From Geodermatophilaceae bacterium (GTDB taxonomy: Bacteria > Actinomycetota > Actinomycetes > Mycobacteriales > Geodermatophilaceae), in NCBI GenBank assembly GCA_013812145.1, contig JACCTY010000146.1, positions 1-32,538 on the forward strand: DNA of 32,538 bases, written 5' to 3'. The notes below the pieces were generated by a model. It had not been told where the DNA came from. It worked only from the letters and a program-made list of their open reading frames with translations, and did not search any database. Within the stretch, counting starts at the first letter, position 1; each line of letters starts with the position of its first letter. Of the stretch, positions 24,343 to 31,836 are shown in pieces. A program made the position numbers and the translations under genes.

Positions 24343-24555
24343 TCAGACCGGGTCGAGTCCCATCGGCCCGTAGGCCACCTCACCATCGCAGAGCAGCGAC
24401 ACCTGGTGTACGCCGGCCCCGCTGAGTTCGTGCCAGGTCTCTCCGAGCCAGGACTCCGCGTCGGAACGGTTGTCGAAGCGCTGGGTAACCACTTCCCCTG
24501 ATCCATCCAGGGGCGCGCCGTGCTCGTCCTCGTAGCGCCAGGTCCAACTCGTCAT
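24343..24555 (-). CDS. Small conserved actinobacterial protein, unknown function
   Basis: A 70-residue acidic protein starting MTSWTWRYEDEHGAPLDGSG, with SDAESWLGETWHEL in the middle and ending VAYGPMGLDPV. The pattern of aromatic residues at the start, the SDAESWLGE helix and the GPM end is one I have seen in small actinobacterial proteins, but no function is known to me. There is no signal peptide or membrane segment. It is upstream of the MDMPI-type gene on the same strand and divergent from the CobT-like gene across 70 bases. Confidence 0.75.
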   Translation of the reverse strand: MTSWTWRYEDEHGAPLDGSGEVVTQRFDNRSDAESWLGETWHELSGAGVHQVSLLCDGEVAYGPMGLDPV

Positions 24556-24625
24556 CGCCGCAGGTCTCCTCGGGCCGGTACTCAGGTACCTGCCAGGCTA
24601 GTGACCCGACAGGCAGGAGACGTTG

Positions 24626-25390
24626 GTGCTGGAACAGGTCGGGCTGCTACAGCGACTCGAGCGCTGGCTGGCCGACGGTCCTCGACCGGGGCTGCAGCGG
24701 CCCAGACCGGTTGTCGTCGGCACCGCCGCCGATCATGTAGCCGCCGTCGCCGCACAGGTGCAAACCGAGCTGATCATGCTGCCGGCGGCCGACACCCAGA
24801 CCGGGGAGGCGCTGGTGGACCGCGAGGTCGACTCCGGCTGCGACCTGCTGCTGCTCGCCGCGCCGGACGGCGCCGCGGTCCCGGCGACGATCGGCATCGC
24901 CGCCTTTGCCGGCGAGGAGCCGGTCCGGGCCCTGGGCTTCGATGCGACCCTCGCCGACGACGAGTGGGTACGGCGTGCGGTCGCCGTACGCGACGGTCTA
25001 CGCCGTATCGACCTGGTCGGAGACCGGGCGGCGGCGCTCGCCAGCCTCGGCGATCCCGCTCTGGCCACTGCCACGGGGATCGTCGCGCAGGCGGCACAAC
25101 GCCGTACGCCGATCGTGCTCGACGGACTGACCGCGCTCGCTGCCGCCGTCCTGGTCGCCCACTTCGGCGAACTCGATCCGCAGCGCTGCCTCATCGCTTC
25201 CGCGGATCGCCGACCTGCCGCGGGCATGGCAGCACGGGTGCTTGGTCTGGTTCCGGTGATGGACCTGGGATGGCCGAGCGGCGACGGGCTGGCCGCGCTG
25301 CTCACGCTGCCCCTGCTCCACGCCGCGCAGCTGGCACCCTCCCGCGATGATCATGGGGTTACGCCGGGCCTGACCCGTCAAGACCCATGA
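24626..25390 (+). CDS. CobT-like protein lacking the catalytic motifs
   Basis: A 254-residue homologue of nicotinate-nucleotide:dimethylbenzimidazole phosphoribosyltransferase, shortened from about 350. DATLADDEWVRRAVAVRDGL matches the GRGTGxDDExxxRKxAVV segment. RTPIVLDGLTALAAAVLVA matches VPVVLDGF, and VMDLGWPSGDGLAALLTLPL matches the C-terminal LDLGLRLGEGSGAALALPL. Where active CobT has GEMGIGNTT with a catalytic Glu, this protein reads APDGAAVPAT. The second catalytic Glu (E317 of Salmonella CobT) is Asp, and the His of LIASH is gone. It is thus probably not a normal CobT. No cobS, cobU or other cobalamin gene is nearby, although Rv2207 at the same place is a full cobT. GTG at 24626 follows AGGAG by six bases. 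Its stop abuts the stop of the convergent BNR gene. Confidence 0.72.
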   Translation: MLEQVGLLQRLERWLADGPRPGLQRPRPVVVGTAADHVAAVAAQVQTELIMLPAADTQTGEALVDREVDSGCDLLLLAAPDGAAVPATIGIAAFAGEEPVRALGFDATLADDEWVRRAVAVRDGLRRIDLVGDRAAALASLGDPALATATGIVAQAAQRRTPIVLDGLTALAAAVLVAHFGELDPQRCLIASADRRPAAGMAARVLGLVPVMDLGWPSGDGLAALLTLPLLHAAQLAPSRDDHGVTPGLTRQDP

Positions 25391-25395
25391 TCATC
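25346..25395. terminator. 12-bp perfect inverted repeat at abutting 3' ends (bidirectional terminator candidate)
   Basis: GATGATCATGGG (25346-25357) and its exact complement CCCATGATCATC (25384-25395) flank a 26-base loop. Each arm contains the 8-base palindrome ATGATCAT. The right arm supplies both stop codons: TGA of the CobT-like gene at 25388-25390 and, in the next three bases, TGA of the convergent BNR gene. The symmetry and position suit a two-way terminator. There is no T-run, so a REP-like repeat is an alternative. Confidence 0.45.
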
Positions 25396-26608
25396 CCGAC
25401 GGGAAGGCGGTGCGCCACCAGCTGACCCCGTCCCGCGACAGGTAGGTCACCTGGACCGCGCCAGCCGACACCGTTCCGAGCAACACGTTGCCGGGAGCGC
25501 CCTGCCGGATCCAGATGCCCTGCGGGGCGGTGTCCACCTCGGTCCAACTCGTCCCGCCGCCGGCGCTCATGTGCACCCGACCAGGCATATCGAGGGCAAG
25601 CAGCTCGCCATCCACGACGGCCAGCGGCGCCCACAACCAGGGTTGCGGCTCCAGCGGTAGCCCCACCCAGCGGACTCCGCCGTCATCAGTGCGGTAGCCG
25701 AACGTTGTCGGGTCGCCGACCCCGTCGACCTGGACGAACGCGTACGCACGTCCTCCGCCCGCCGCCCTGACGTCGGCACTCATCACTGCCTGACCTGCTG
25801 TCAGGTCGGGATCCAAGCGGGTCTGCGACCAGGTGCGGCCGCTGTTCCGGCTGATCGCCACATAGGCCCCGGTCAGGGTGGTCCCACCCACGACGATGTC
25901 GCCGTCGATCGTGGTCGCATGAGTGAATTCCGTCCGCGCCAGCTCCGCTGCCACCGGCTGCGTCGGCAGCGGATGCAACGCCAGCGACACCGGATCGAAC
26001 CAGGAGATGGTGGTCGGTTCGCACTGCCGATTGCAGATCACCGGACCGTCGAGCACGGGGACGCCGGACGGTGCCAAGGGCCGTGGACCTGCCCGGGTCA
26101 GCGGGAAGCGCACCCAGCTCCGGCCGCCATCGGTCGACCGGACGACCCCCGACAAGGCGCCGATGTCAAGGAGCATCATGACGTCGGCACTCAGTGCGAC
26201 GAACTTCCCGTAGCCGTTGGCCAGGCTGGGCAGCGTTCGGACGGCCGTCCATGTCGCCCCGCCGTCAGTCGTGGTTAGCAAGCGGCGTCCGCAGCCGAAA
26301 GCGTCCGCAGCCGCGGTTGAGCACTGCTGCTCAATCGCGAACCCGCTGAGATCGTCGACGAATGTGACGTCGGTGACCATGTCTTGGCCCCAAAGCGGGA
26401 TCGTTTCGGTGGGGGTCGCCGGGACCGGCTCGGGCGCCACCACCTCGATGGGCCGGAGTACCTCCGCTGGTGGTTCGGGTGCCTGAAGACGCCAGCCGAG
26501 CAGGCCCAGCGCCGCGACGACAGCGACCGCAAGCCATGGCCCGAGGCGGTTCGGCGTACCGGTGTCGAGCAGGTCCTCGCGCGCCGGTCCGTACTCGCCA
26601 CCCGACAT
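25391..26608 (-). CDS. Membrane-anchored BNR/Asp-box beta-propeller protein 1
   Basis: A 405-residue protein with a short cytoplasmic start, one membrane helix (WLAVAVVAALGLLGW, about 25-39), a Pro-rich linker and a large outer domain. That domain has repeated Asp-box-like motifs: TTDGGATWTAV, STDGGRSWVRF, SRNSGRTWSQT and RTDDGGVRWVGL. These mark a sialidase/Ycf48-like beta-propeller. Two cysteine pairs are shared with its two neighbours: one in CSTAAADAFGC and one as CNRQC. They probably form disulfides outside the cell. No sialidase catalytic residues are recognised, so a binding or assembly role is more likely. Its ATG lies four bases after the stop of paralogue 2. It is the most divergent of the three. 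Confidence 0.75.
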   Translation of the reverse strand: MSGGEYGPAREDLLDTGTPNRLGPWLAVAVVAALGLLGWRLQAPEPPAEVLRPIEVVAPEPVPATPTETIPLWGQDMVTDVTFVDDLSGFAIEQQCSTAAADAFGCGRRLLTTTDGGATWTAVRTLPSLANGYGKFVALSADVMMLLDIGALSGVVRSTDGGRSWVRFPLTRAGPRPLAPSGVPVLDGPVICNRQCEPTTISWFDPVSLALHPLPTQPVAAELARTEFTHATTIDGDIVVGGTTLTGAYVAISRNSGRTWSQTRLDPDLTAGQAVMSADVRAAGGGRAYAFVQVDGVGDPTTFGYRTDDGGVRWVGLPLEPQPWLWAPLAVVDGELLALDMPGRVHMSAGGGTSWTEVDTAPQGIWIRQGAPGNVLLGTVSAGAVQVTYLSRDGVSWWRTAFPSG

Positions 26609-26612
26609 CGGG

Positions 26613-27851
26613 TCACACCCCCGGCAGCGGTATCGGCGTCCAGTCGTAGAGGTCGGTGGACAGGTAGTGACTCTCGTAGCCCTGCGAGTTCAGGGCAGTC
26701 GCGAGAATCGGCCCGTCCGGCACCGTCTGGGACAGATATGGCCCACCCGCCAGGCTGCCGGCCTCGACCCATCTGGTCGCGCCCGCTTCGCTGCGGAAGA
26801 TCCGGCCCGGAAGGTCACTGGAGATGAGCTCCCCGTCGAGTACACCCACCGGGAACCAGACCGGCTGGTCCTCCAACGGCAGATCCACCCAGGTGGAGCC
26901 GCCGCCGTCGGTGCGGAACCCGGAGGTGGATTCCAGACCCAGGCTGTCGTACACCTGGACGAACGCATAAGCTCGGCCGCCACCGGCGGCAAAGGCAAAC
27001 CCCTGTTGAATGGTCTGGCCGTTGACCAGTGGAACGTCGAATCTGGTTTCGGTCCAGGTCTGCCCGCCGTCGGCACTCATCGACACCAGCCCGGCTGTGT
27101 CGTCGGCGGAGGCGGCCACGATGTCCCCGTCCGGTGACATGGACGGGGTAGGTGGGAAGTCGCGTGTCCATGCAGCAGGCTGGGTCGGCAACACGTGCAA
27201 CTCCAGCGTGATCGGATCGATCCACGACAACGGCGGGCGGCAGTCCGGCGCGCAGGGCTGGCTGCCACCCCAGACCAGCGGAGCTCCGGGCGGCGCGGGC
27301 GCCGGCTCGGCGTCAAGGAGTGGACGCGGTTGCCAGGAACGGCCTCCGTCGAAGGAGCGGATCACCCTCACGACGGACAGGGTGTCGATCAGGATGAGAT
27401 CCATATCTGACACGGCGTGCAGTGTGTAAAAGCCTTCGGCGTACGCCGGGATCCTCGCGCGGGACTCCCAGCTCGAACCGCCGTCCCCGGTGGCGAGGAT
27501 CCGGCGCGGACACGGCGCGCCGCCGGTCGACAGGGAGCAGAGGTCTTGCACCAGGAAACCGTGTTGGGCGTCCACGAATGTCAGCTGGCCGGTGTGGTCC
27601 GGCGCGGCAGAGACCTCCGCCGTCGGCCCGGCGACCCAGCCGGCCGGTGGGTCGACAGAGCGCGATTCCGCCGCGCGCGGAGCAGCCTGGTCCAGGTCGG
27701 TGTCCAGGAGGTTCCAGCCCACCAGCGCGAGGACCGCGACGACGGCTACGGCGATCCACCGGCCGGAGCGGCCCGGCGTACCGCTGTCGAGGACGTCCTG
27801 GTGCGGGCCGAGCGCGTCCTCGTCGTCAGGTGGGTTCGGGTAACCGGACAT
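26613..27851 (-). CDS. Membrane-anchored BNR/Asp-box beta-propeller protein 2
   Basis: A 412-residue paralogue of its neighbours. The cytoplasmic segment LGPHQDVLDSGTPGRSGRW precedes a membrane helix (IAVAVVAVLALVGW, about 33-46). The outer domain has Asp boxes GDGGSSWES, SFDGGRSWQPR, SADGGQTWTET and TDGGGSTWVDL. The shared cysteines are in CSLSTGGAPC and CAPDC. The protein resembles extracytoplasmic propellers such as Ycf48/HCF136, which help assemble membrane complexes, but this is a fold-level likeness only. The ATG at 27851 is chosen because the paralogue-shared N-terminus begins there. It follows paralogue 3 by five bases. Its 5' end is very similar at DNA level to that of paralogue 3 (around 27700-27800 against 28960-29060), a sign of recent duplication or conversion. 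Confidence 0.75.
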   Translation of the reverse strand: MSGYPNPPDDEDALGPHQDVLDSGTPGRSGRWIAVAVVAVLALVGWNLLDTDLDQAAPRAAESRSVDPPAGWVAGPTAEVSAAPDHTGQLTFVDAQHGFLVQDLCSLSTGGAPCPRRILATGDGGSSWESRARIPAYAEGFYTLHAVSDMDLILIDTLSVVRVIRSFDGGRSWQPRPLLDAEPAPAPPGAPLVWGGSQPCAPDCRPPLSWIDPITLELHVLPTQPAAWTRDFPPTPSMSPDGDIVAASADDTAGLVSMSADGGQTWTETRFDVPLVNGQTIQQGFAFAAGGGRAYAFVQVYDSLGLESTSGFRTDGGGSTWVDLPLEDQPVWFPVGVLDGELISSDLPGRIFRSEAGATRWVEAGSLAGGPYLSQTVPDGPILATALNSQGYESHYLSTDLYDWTPIPLPGV

Positions 27852-27856
27852 CGGAC

Positions 27857-29074
27857 TCACATCTCCGGCAGCGAAACCGGCACCCAGGAGCGACCGTCGA
27901 TCGACAGTTGGTAGCTCTCTTCGCCGTCGTCGTCGAACATCGTGGCGAGAACTGGGCCGTCGGGCACAGTCTGTGCCAGCCACACAGTCCCGAGCACGGT
28001 GCCGACCTCGTCCCAACGGGTTCCGCCGGCGCTGCTCACGAAGATCTGTCCGGACAGGTCGGTCGTGATGAGCTCGCCGCCGAGCACTCCCCCGGTCCCG
28101 ACCGCCTGGCCCTCGAGCCGCAGATCGGCCCAGGTGAGCCCGCCGTCGTCGGTGCGGAAGCCGTACGTCGACTCCGTGCCGACCCCGTCGTACACCTGGA
28201 CGACTGCGTACGCCCGTCCCCCGCCGGCGGCCCAGACCTGCACGTACTGCTGGGACATGACCGAGACGAGCGGGACCTCGAGCCGGGTGTCCGACCAGGT
28301 CTGTCCGCCATCGGTGCTCATCGAGACCTGTCCCGCCGTACCGGCTACAGAGGAGACCACGATGTCCCCGTCCGACGACATCGACGGCAGCGCCAGGACG
28401 TCGCCGGACCCGGCGACCGGCTGGCTCGGCAACGGATGCGACTTCAGGGCGGCGGGGTCGATCCACCCCAACGTCGTCTTGCATACCTGGTCGCATCGGT
28501 GGGCGCTCTGGGTCAGCGTCGCACCGGCCGGAGCGGGGGCCGCCTCAGCCGGGGTGACCGGGAGCTGGCGCCACGACCGGCCGCCATCGACGGAAAGGGC
28601 GATGCTGGCGAGCGTTGCGCCGTCGATGAGCATGAGCTGGTCTCGGGACGCGGCCGCGAGTTGGTAGTAATGCTCGGCGTAGTGTGGGGGGATCGGTCCT
28701 CGGACCTCCCAGCTCGCGCCGCCGTCGCTCGTGGCCACGATGCGGCGCGGGCAGGAAGCGTCGGCGTTCGTGAGCGGGCACGCGTACTGCACGAGGAACC
28801 CGTGGGCGTCGTCGACGAAGGTCAGTTGGTCTGCCCGGTCGGTGGGCAAGGACTCCTCCGGTACCGGCTCGATCACCCGGTCCGCCGGCGGGTCGACGGC
28901 CGGCGAGTCCACGGCTCGGTCGACGGCCTGCTCGGGACCTGAGTCGAGCAGGTTCCAGCCCACCAGCGCGAGAACCGCTACGACAGCTATGGCGATCCAC
29001 CGGCCGGAGCCGCCCGGCGTACCGCTGTCGAGGACGTCCTCGTGCGGGCCGAGCACATCCCCGATCTGGGTCAC
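27857..29074 (-). CDS. Membrane-anchored BNR/Asp-box beta-propeller protein 3
   Basis: A 405-residue protein, first of the trio in transcription order. MTQIGDVLGPHEDVLDSGTP leads into the membrane helix WIAIAVVAVLALVGWNLL (about 25-42). An acidic/Pro linker follows, then the propeller with TSDGGASWEV, SVDGGRSWRQL, STDGGQTWSDT and TDDGGLTWADL. The shared cysteines are in CPLTNADASC and CDQVC. No catalytic motif is seen. The GTG at 29074 has no strong ribosome binding site. It starts 40 bases after the gcvT stop on the same strand and may be read from the gcvT promoter. The mycobacterial locus has no such genes here, so the trio is an accessory insertion. Confidence 0.75.
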   Translation of the reverse strand: MTQIGDVLGPHEDVLDSGTPGGSGRWIAIAVVAVLALVGWNLLDSGPEQAVDRAVDSPAVDPPADRVIEPVPEESLPTDRADQLTFVDDAHGFLVQYACPLTNADASCPRRIVATSDGGASWEVRGPIPPHYAEHYYQLAAASRDQLMLIDGATLASIALSVDGGRSWRQLPVTPAEAAPAPAGATLTQSAHRCDQVCKTTLGWIDPAALKSHPLPSQPVAGSGDVLALPSMSSDGDIVVSSVAGTAGQVSMSTDGGQTWSDTRLEVPLVSVMSQQYVQVWAAGGGRAYAVVQVYDGVGTESTYGFRTDDGGLTWADLRLEGQAVGTGGVLGGELITTDLSGQIFVSSAGGTRWDEVGTVLGTVWLAQTVPDGPVLATMFDDDGEESYQLSIDGRSWVPVSLPEM

Positions 29075-29114
29075 AACACGACTATCCCCGCCGTACCAGG
29101 GCGGGACAACCGTT

Positions 29115-30209
29115 TCAGCGAACGTGCGACTCGACGAACGGCGGCTTGACCACCCGCATGACGGCGGCCTTGCCGCGCACGTCGACCGCTACGTCGTCGC
29201 CGGCGGAGACATCGGCCTCGCGATCCAGCAGCGCGAGTCCGATCCCCCGACGCAGCGTTGGCGAGAACGTTCCGCTCGTCACCTCACCGATCGTCGCACC
29301 GTCCTCGGCGACGACCGGCATGTGCGCTCGCGGAATCCGGCGGTCCGTCGCCTCCAGGCCCCACAGCAGCCGGGCCGGTTTCGCGGTGCGCTCGGACAGC
29401 AGGGCGTCGCGGCCCCAGAACGCCGGCTTGTCCCAGCCGACCGCCCACCCGCTGCACGCCTGGTTGGGCGTGATCGACATCGACAGATCCTGGCCGTGCA
29501 GCGGATAGCCCATCTCCGTGCGCAGCGTGTCTCGGGCGCCGAGCCCACACGGGCGGGCGCCGCCGGCTTGGGTGATGGCGTCCCACAGCGGTACGGCGTC
29601 GTCCCAGGAAGCGATGAGCTCATAGCCGTGCTCGCCGGTGTAGCCGGTGCGGCAGATGATCACATCGCGGCCGTCGTACTGTGCGTGGGTGAAGCTCATG
29701 TAGTCGTGCTCGTGCGGCAGGCCGAGACGATCGAGCAGCTCGGGAGAACGCGGTCCCTGTACGGCGAGGACCGCCCAGTTCTGGTGTTCGTCGGTCACGG
29801 TGACGTCCTGCGGCGCAGCGGCCTGGAGCCGCCGGACGACCTCGGCCGCATTGGCCGCGTTCGGGACCAGGAACACGTTCTCGGGGCGGAACAGGTAGGC
29901 GATCAGGTCGTCGACGACTCCCCCGCTGCCCTCGTCGCAGCACAGCGTGTATTGCGCCTGGCCCGGCGCGATCCGGCCGAGATCGTTGGTCAGGCAGCTG
30001 TTGACGAAGCCGGCGGCGCCGTCGCCGGCAACCATGGCCTTGCCCAGGTGGGAGACGTCGAAGACACCGACATCCTCGCGCACCGCCGCGTGCTCCTTGA
30101 GTACGCCGCCGCCCGATGCGGTGTACTCGATCGGCATCTCCCACCCACCGAAGTCGGCCATCTTGGCGCCCAGAGCCACGTGTTTGTCGTGCAGCGGCGA
30201 TCTCCTCAT
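29115..30209 (-). CDS. gcvT: Glycine cleavage system T protein (aminomethyltransferase)
   Basis: A 364-residue tetrahydrofolate-dependent aminomethyltransferase. It takes the aminomethyl group from the lipoylated H protein, releasing ammonia and forming 5,10-methylene-THF. The conserved start [22 protein letters not shown], the loop [33 protein letters not shown] with the catalytic-region Asp, [13 protein letters not shown] and [20 protein letters not shown] are all intact. Length is normal. The ATG at 30209 lacks a ribosome binding site but has TACCGT six bases upstream, so the message may be leaderless. No gcvH or gcvP is in the window. It is the counterpart of Rv2211c and divergent from the leucyl aminopeptidase gene. 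Confidence 0.95.
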   Translation of the reverse strand: MRRSPLHDKHVALGAKMADFGGWEMPIEYTASGGGVLKEHAAVREDVGVFDVSHLGKAMVAGDGAAGFVNSCLTNDLGRIAPGQAQYTLCCDEGSGGVVDDLIAYLFRPENVFLVPNAANAAEVVRRLQAAAPQDVTVTDEHQNWAVLAVQGPRSPELLDRLGLPHEHDYMSFTHAQYDGRDVIICRTGYTGEHGYELIASWDDAVPLWDAITQAGGARPCGLGARDTLRTEMGYPLHGQDLSMSITPNQACSGWAVGWDKPAFWGRDALLSERTAKPARLLWGLEATDRRIPRAHMPVVAEDGATIGEVTSGTFSPTLRRGIGLALLDREADVSAGDDVAVDVRGKAAVMRVVKPPFVESHVR

Positions 30210-30215
30210 GAGACG

Positions 30216-30221
30216 ACGGTA
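30216..30221 (-). promoter_or_regulatory. Possible -10 box (TACCGT) for leaderless gcvT
   Basis: On the minus strand TACCGT matches TANNNT and ends six bases before the gcvT ATG, where no ribosome binding site is present. No -35 box is evident. Confidence 0.3.
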
Positions 30222-30294
30222 GCGGCAGCGCTCGGTTGGGGCGGGCTAGCATCTCAAGGACAATTCCTTAGCAGCACGAACGATCGGAGCGCTG

Positions 30295-31803
30295 GTGACT
30301 GACCTCTCCCTGACCGACGCCGACCTCGCCGACCTCACCGCCGACGCGGTGGTGATCGGCCTGCTGAACGGTGACGGGGGTCCGTCGCTGGCGCCCGGGT
30401 CGGAGACCGTGGATGCCGCCTTCGGCGGTCGGCTGCTCGAGGCGCTGATCGCTTTGGGTGGCACCGGTGCCGAGGACGAGGTCGTGAAGCTGGCGACCCT
30501 CGGTGCAATGAAGACTCCCGTGGTCGCCGCCGTCGGCCTCGGCAATCACGACGGCGCGGTCACCGACGAGGCGGTACGCCGTGCCGCGGGCGCTGCCAGC
30601 CGCGCACTCGGGGGCAGGTCGACGGTTGCGTCCACGCTGGCCCTGGTGAACGGAGACCCCTCGGCTGGACTGCTCCAGGCCGCCGGTGAGGGATCACTGC
30701 TCGGCGCGTACGAGTTCTCCGTTTACAAGAGCAAGCCGGCGCCGGCCAACCGCCGGGCGCCGAGCGCCGTGCAACTCGTCGTGCCGTCGACCAAGGACCG
30801 TGCTCTGAAGGCAAGCGCCAAACGGGCCAGCGCCGTAGCGGAGGCCATCACGCTGTGCCGGGACCTGATCAACACGCCGCCGAACTACCTGTTCCCGGCC
30901 GAGTTCGCCGCTCGGGCCGAGCGGGCCGGGATAAAGGCGGGCCTGGACGTGGAGGTGCTCGACGAAAAGGCACTGAAGAAGGGTGGGTACGGCGGGATCC
31001 TCGGCGTCGGCATGGGATCCTCACGTCCGCCACGCCTGGTGCGGCTGTCCTATCGCGGGCGGGGCAGCAAGACGAAGGTGGCGCTCGTCGGCAAGGGCAT
31101 CACGTTCGACACCGGCGGTATCTCCATCAAGCCGGCCCAGTCGATGGAGAACATGAAGAGCGACATGAGCGGGGCGGCGGCCATCGTGTCGACGATGACG
31201 CTGATCGCCGCATTGAAGCTGCCCGTGGAAGTCGTGGCGACGATCCCGATGGCCGAGAACATGCCGGGCAGTACGGCGTACCGTCCGGCCGACATCCTGA
31301 CCTTCCGCAACGGGAAGATGGCAGAGATCCTCAACACCGACGCGGAGGGCCGAGTGGTCCTGGCCGACGCCATCGCGCGGGCCTGCGAGGACTCGCCCGC
31401 CTACCTCGTCGAGACGTCCACGCTGACCGGCGCGCAGGTGGTCGCGCTCGGCAACCGCACCGCGGGTGTGATGGGCAGCGACGAGTTCCGGGACCGGGTG
31501 GTCGCCGCCGGAGCACGCACCGGCGAGGGGATGTGGGCCATGCCGCTGCCACCCGAGGTGCGCAAGGGACTGGACTCGACGGTGGCCGACTTCGCCAACG
31601 TCGGCGACCGCACCGGCGGCATGCTCGCCGGCGGGCACTTCCTGTCCGAGTTCGTCACCGAGGGCGTCCAGTGGGCGCACATCGACATCGCCGGGCCGGC
31701 ATACAACACCGGCTCGCCCTGGGGCTACACGCTCAAGGGCGGTACCGGCGTTCCGGTTCGGACGTTGCTCGAGGTTCTCGAGGACATCGCTGCCAACGGC
31801 TGA
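30295..31803 (+). CDS. pepA: Leucyl aminopeptidase (M17 family)
   Basis: A 502-residue cytosolic metallo-aminopeptidase that removes N-terminal residues from peptides and is normally a hexamer with two metal ions. The N-terminal macro-like domain (1-160) is followed by the catalytic domain: NTPPNYLFPAEFA, K267 and D272 (GKGITFDTGGISIKP), MKSDMSGAAAI, and the M17 signature N347-T-D349-A-E351-G-R. GDRTGGMLAGGHFL and HIDIAGPAYN close the active-site region. The GTG at 30295 has GGAG five bases upstream. TAGCAT at 30247-30252 is a possible -10 box. AAGGA/TCCTT arms at 30256-30260 and 30265-30269 form a small inverted repeat in the leader. The mycobacterial counterpart is Rv2213. Confidence 0.95.
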   Translation: MTDLSLTDADLADLTADAVVIGLLNGDGGPSLAPGSETVDAAFGGRLLEALIALGGTGAEDEVVKLATLGAMKTPVVAAVGLGNHDGAVTDEAVRRAAGAASRALGGRSTVASTLALVNGDPSAGLLQAAGEGSLLGAYEFSVYKSKPAPANRRAPSAVQLVVPSTKDRALKASAKRASAVAEAITLCRDLINTPPNYLFPAEFAARAERAGIKAGLDVEVLDEKALKKGGYGGILGVGMGSSRPPRLVRLSYRGRGSKTKVALVGKGITFDTGGISIKPAQSMENMKSDMSGAAAIVSTMTLIAALKLPVEVVATIPMAENMPGSTAYRPADILTFRNGKMAEILNTDAEGRVVLADAIARACEDSPAYLVETSTLTGAQVVALGNRTAGVMGSDEFRDRVVAAGARTGEGMWAMPLPPEVRKGLDSTVADFANVGDRTGGMLAGGHFLSEFVTEGVQWAHIDIAGPAYNTGSPWGYTLKGGTGVPVRTLLEVLEDIAANG

Positions 31804-31836
31804 CCACGCTTTGTTACCTCCTGGCAGGCTGTCTGC

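Noticed and set aside
26613-28496. Long form of BNR paralogue 2 starting at 28496
   Set aside because: The added part is antisense-like or frame-shifted sequence over paralogue 3; the shared N-terminus begins at 27851.
25391-29074. Calling the BNR trio sialidases
   Set aside because: Asp boxes define the propeller fold only; the Arg triad and Tyr/Glu pair of sialidases are not identifiable.
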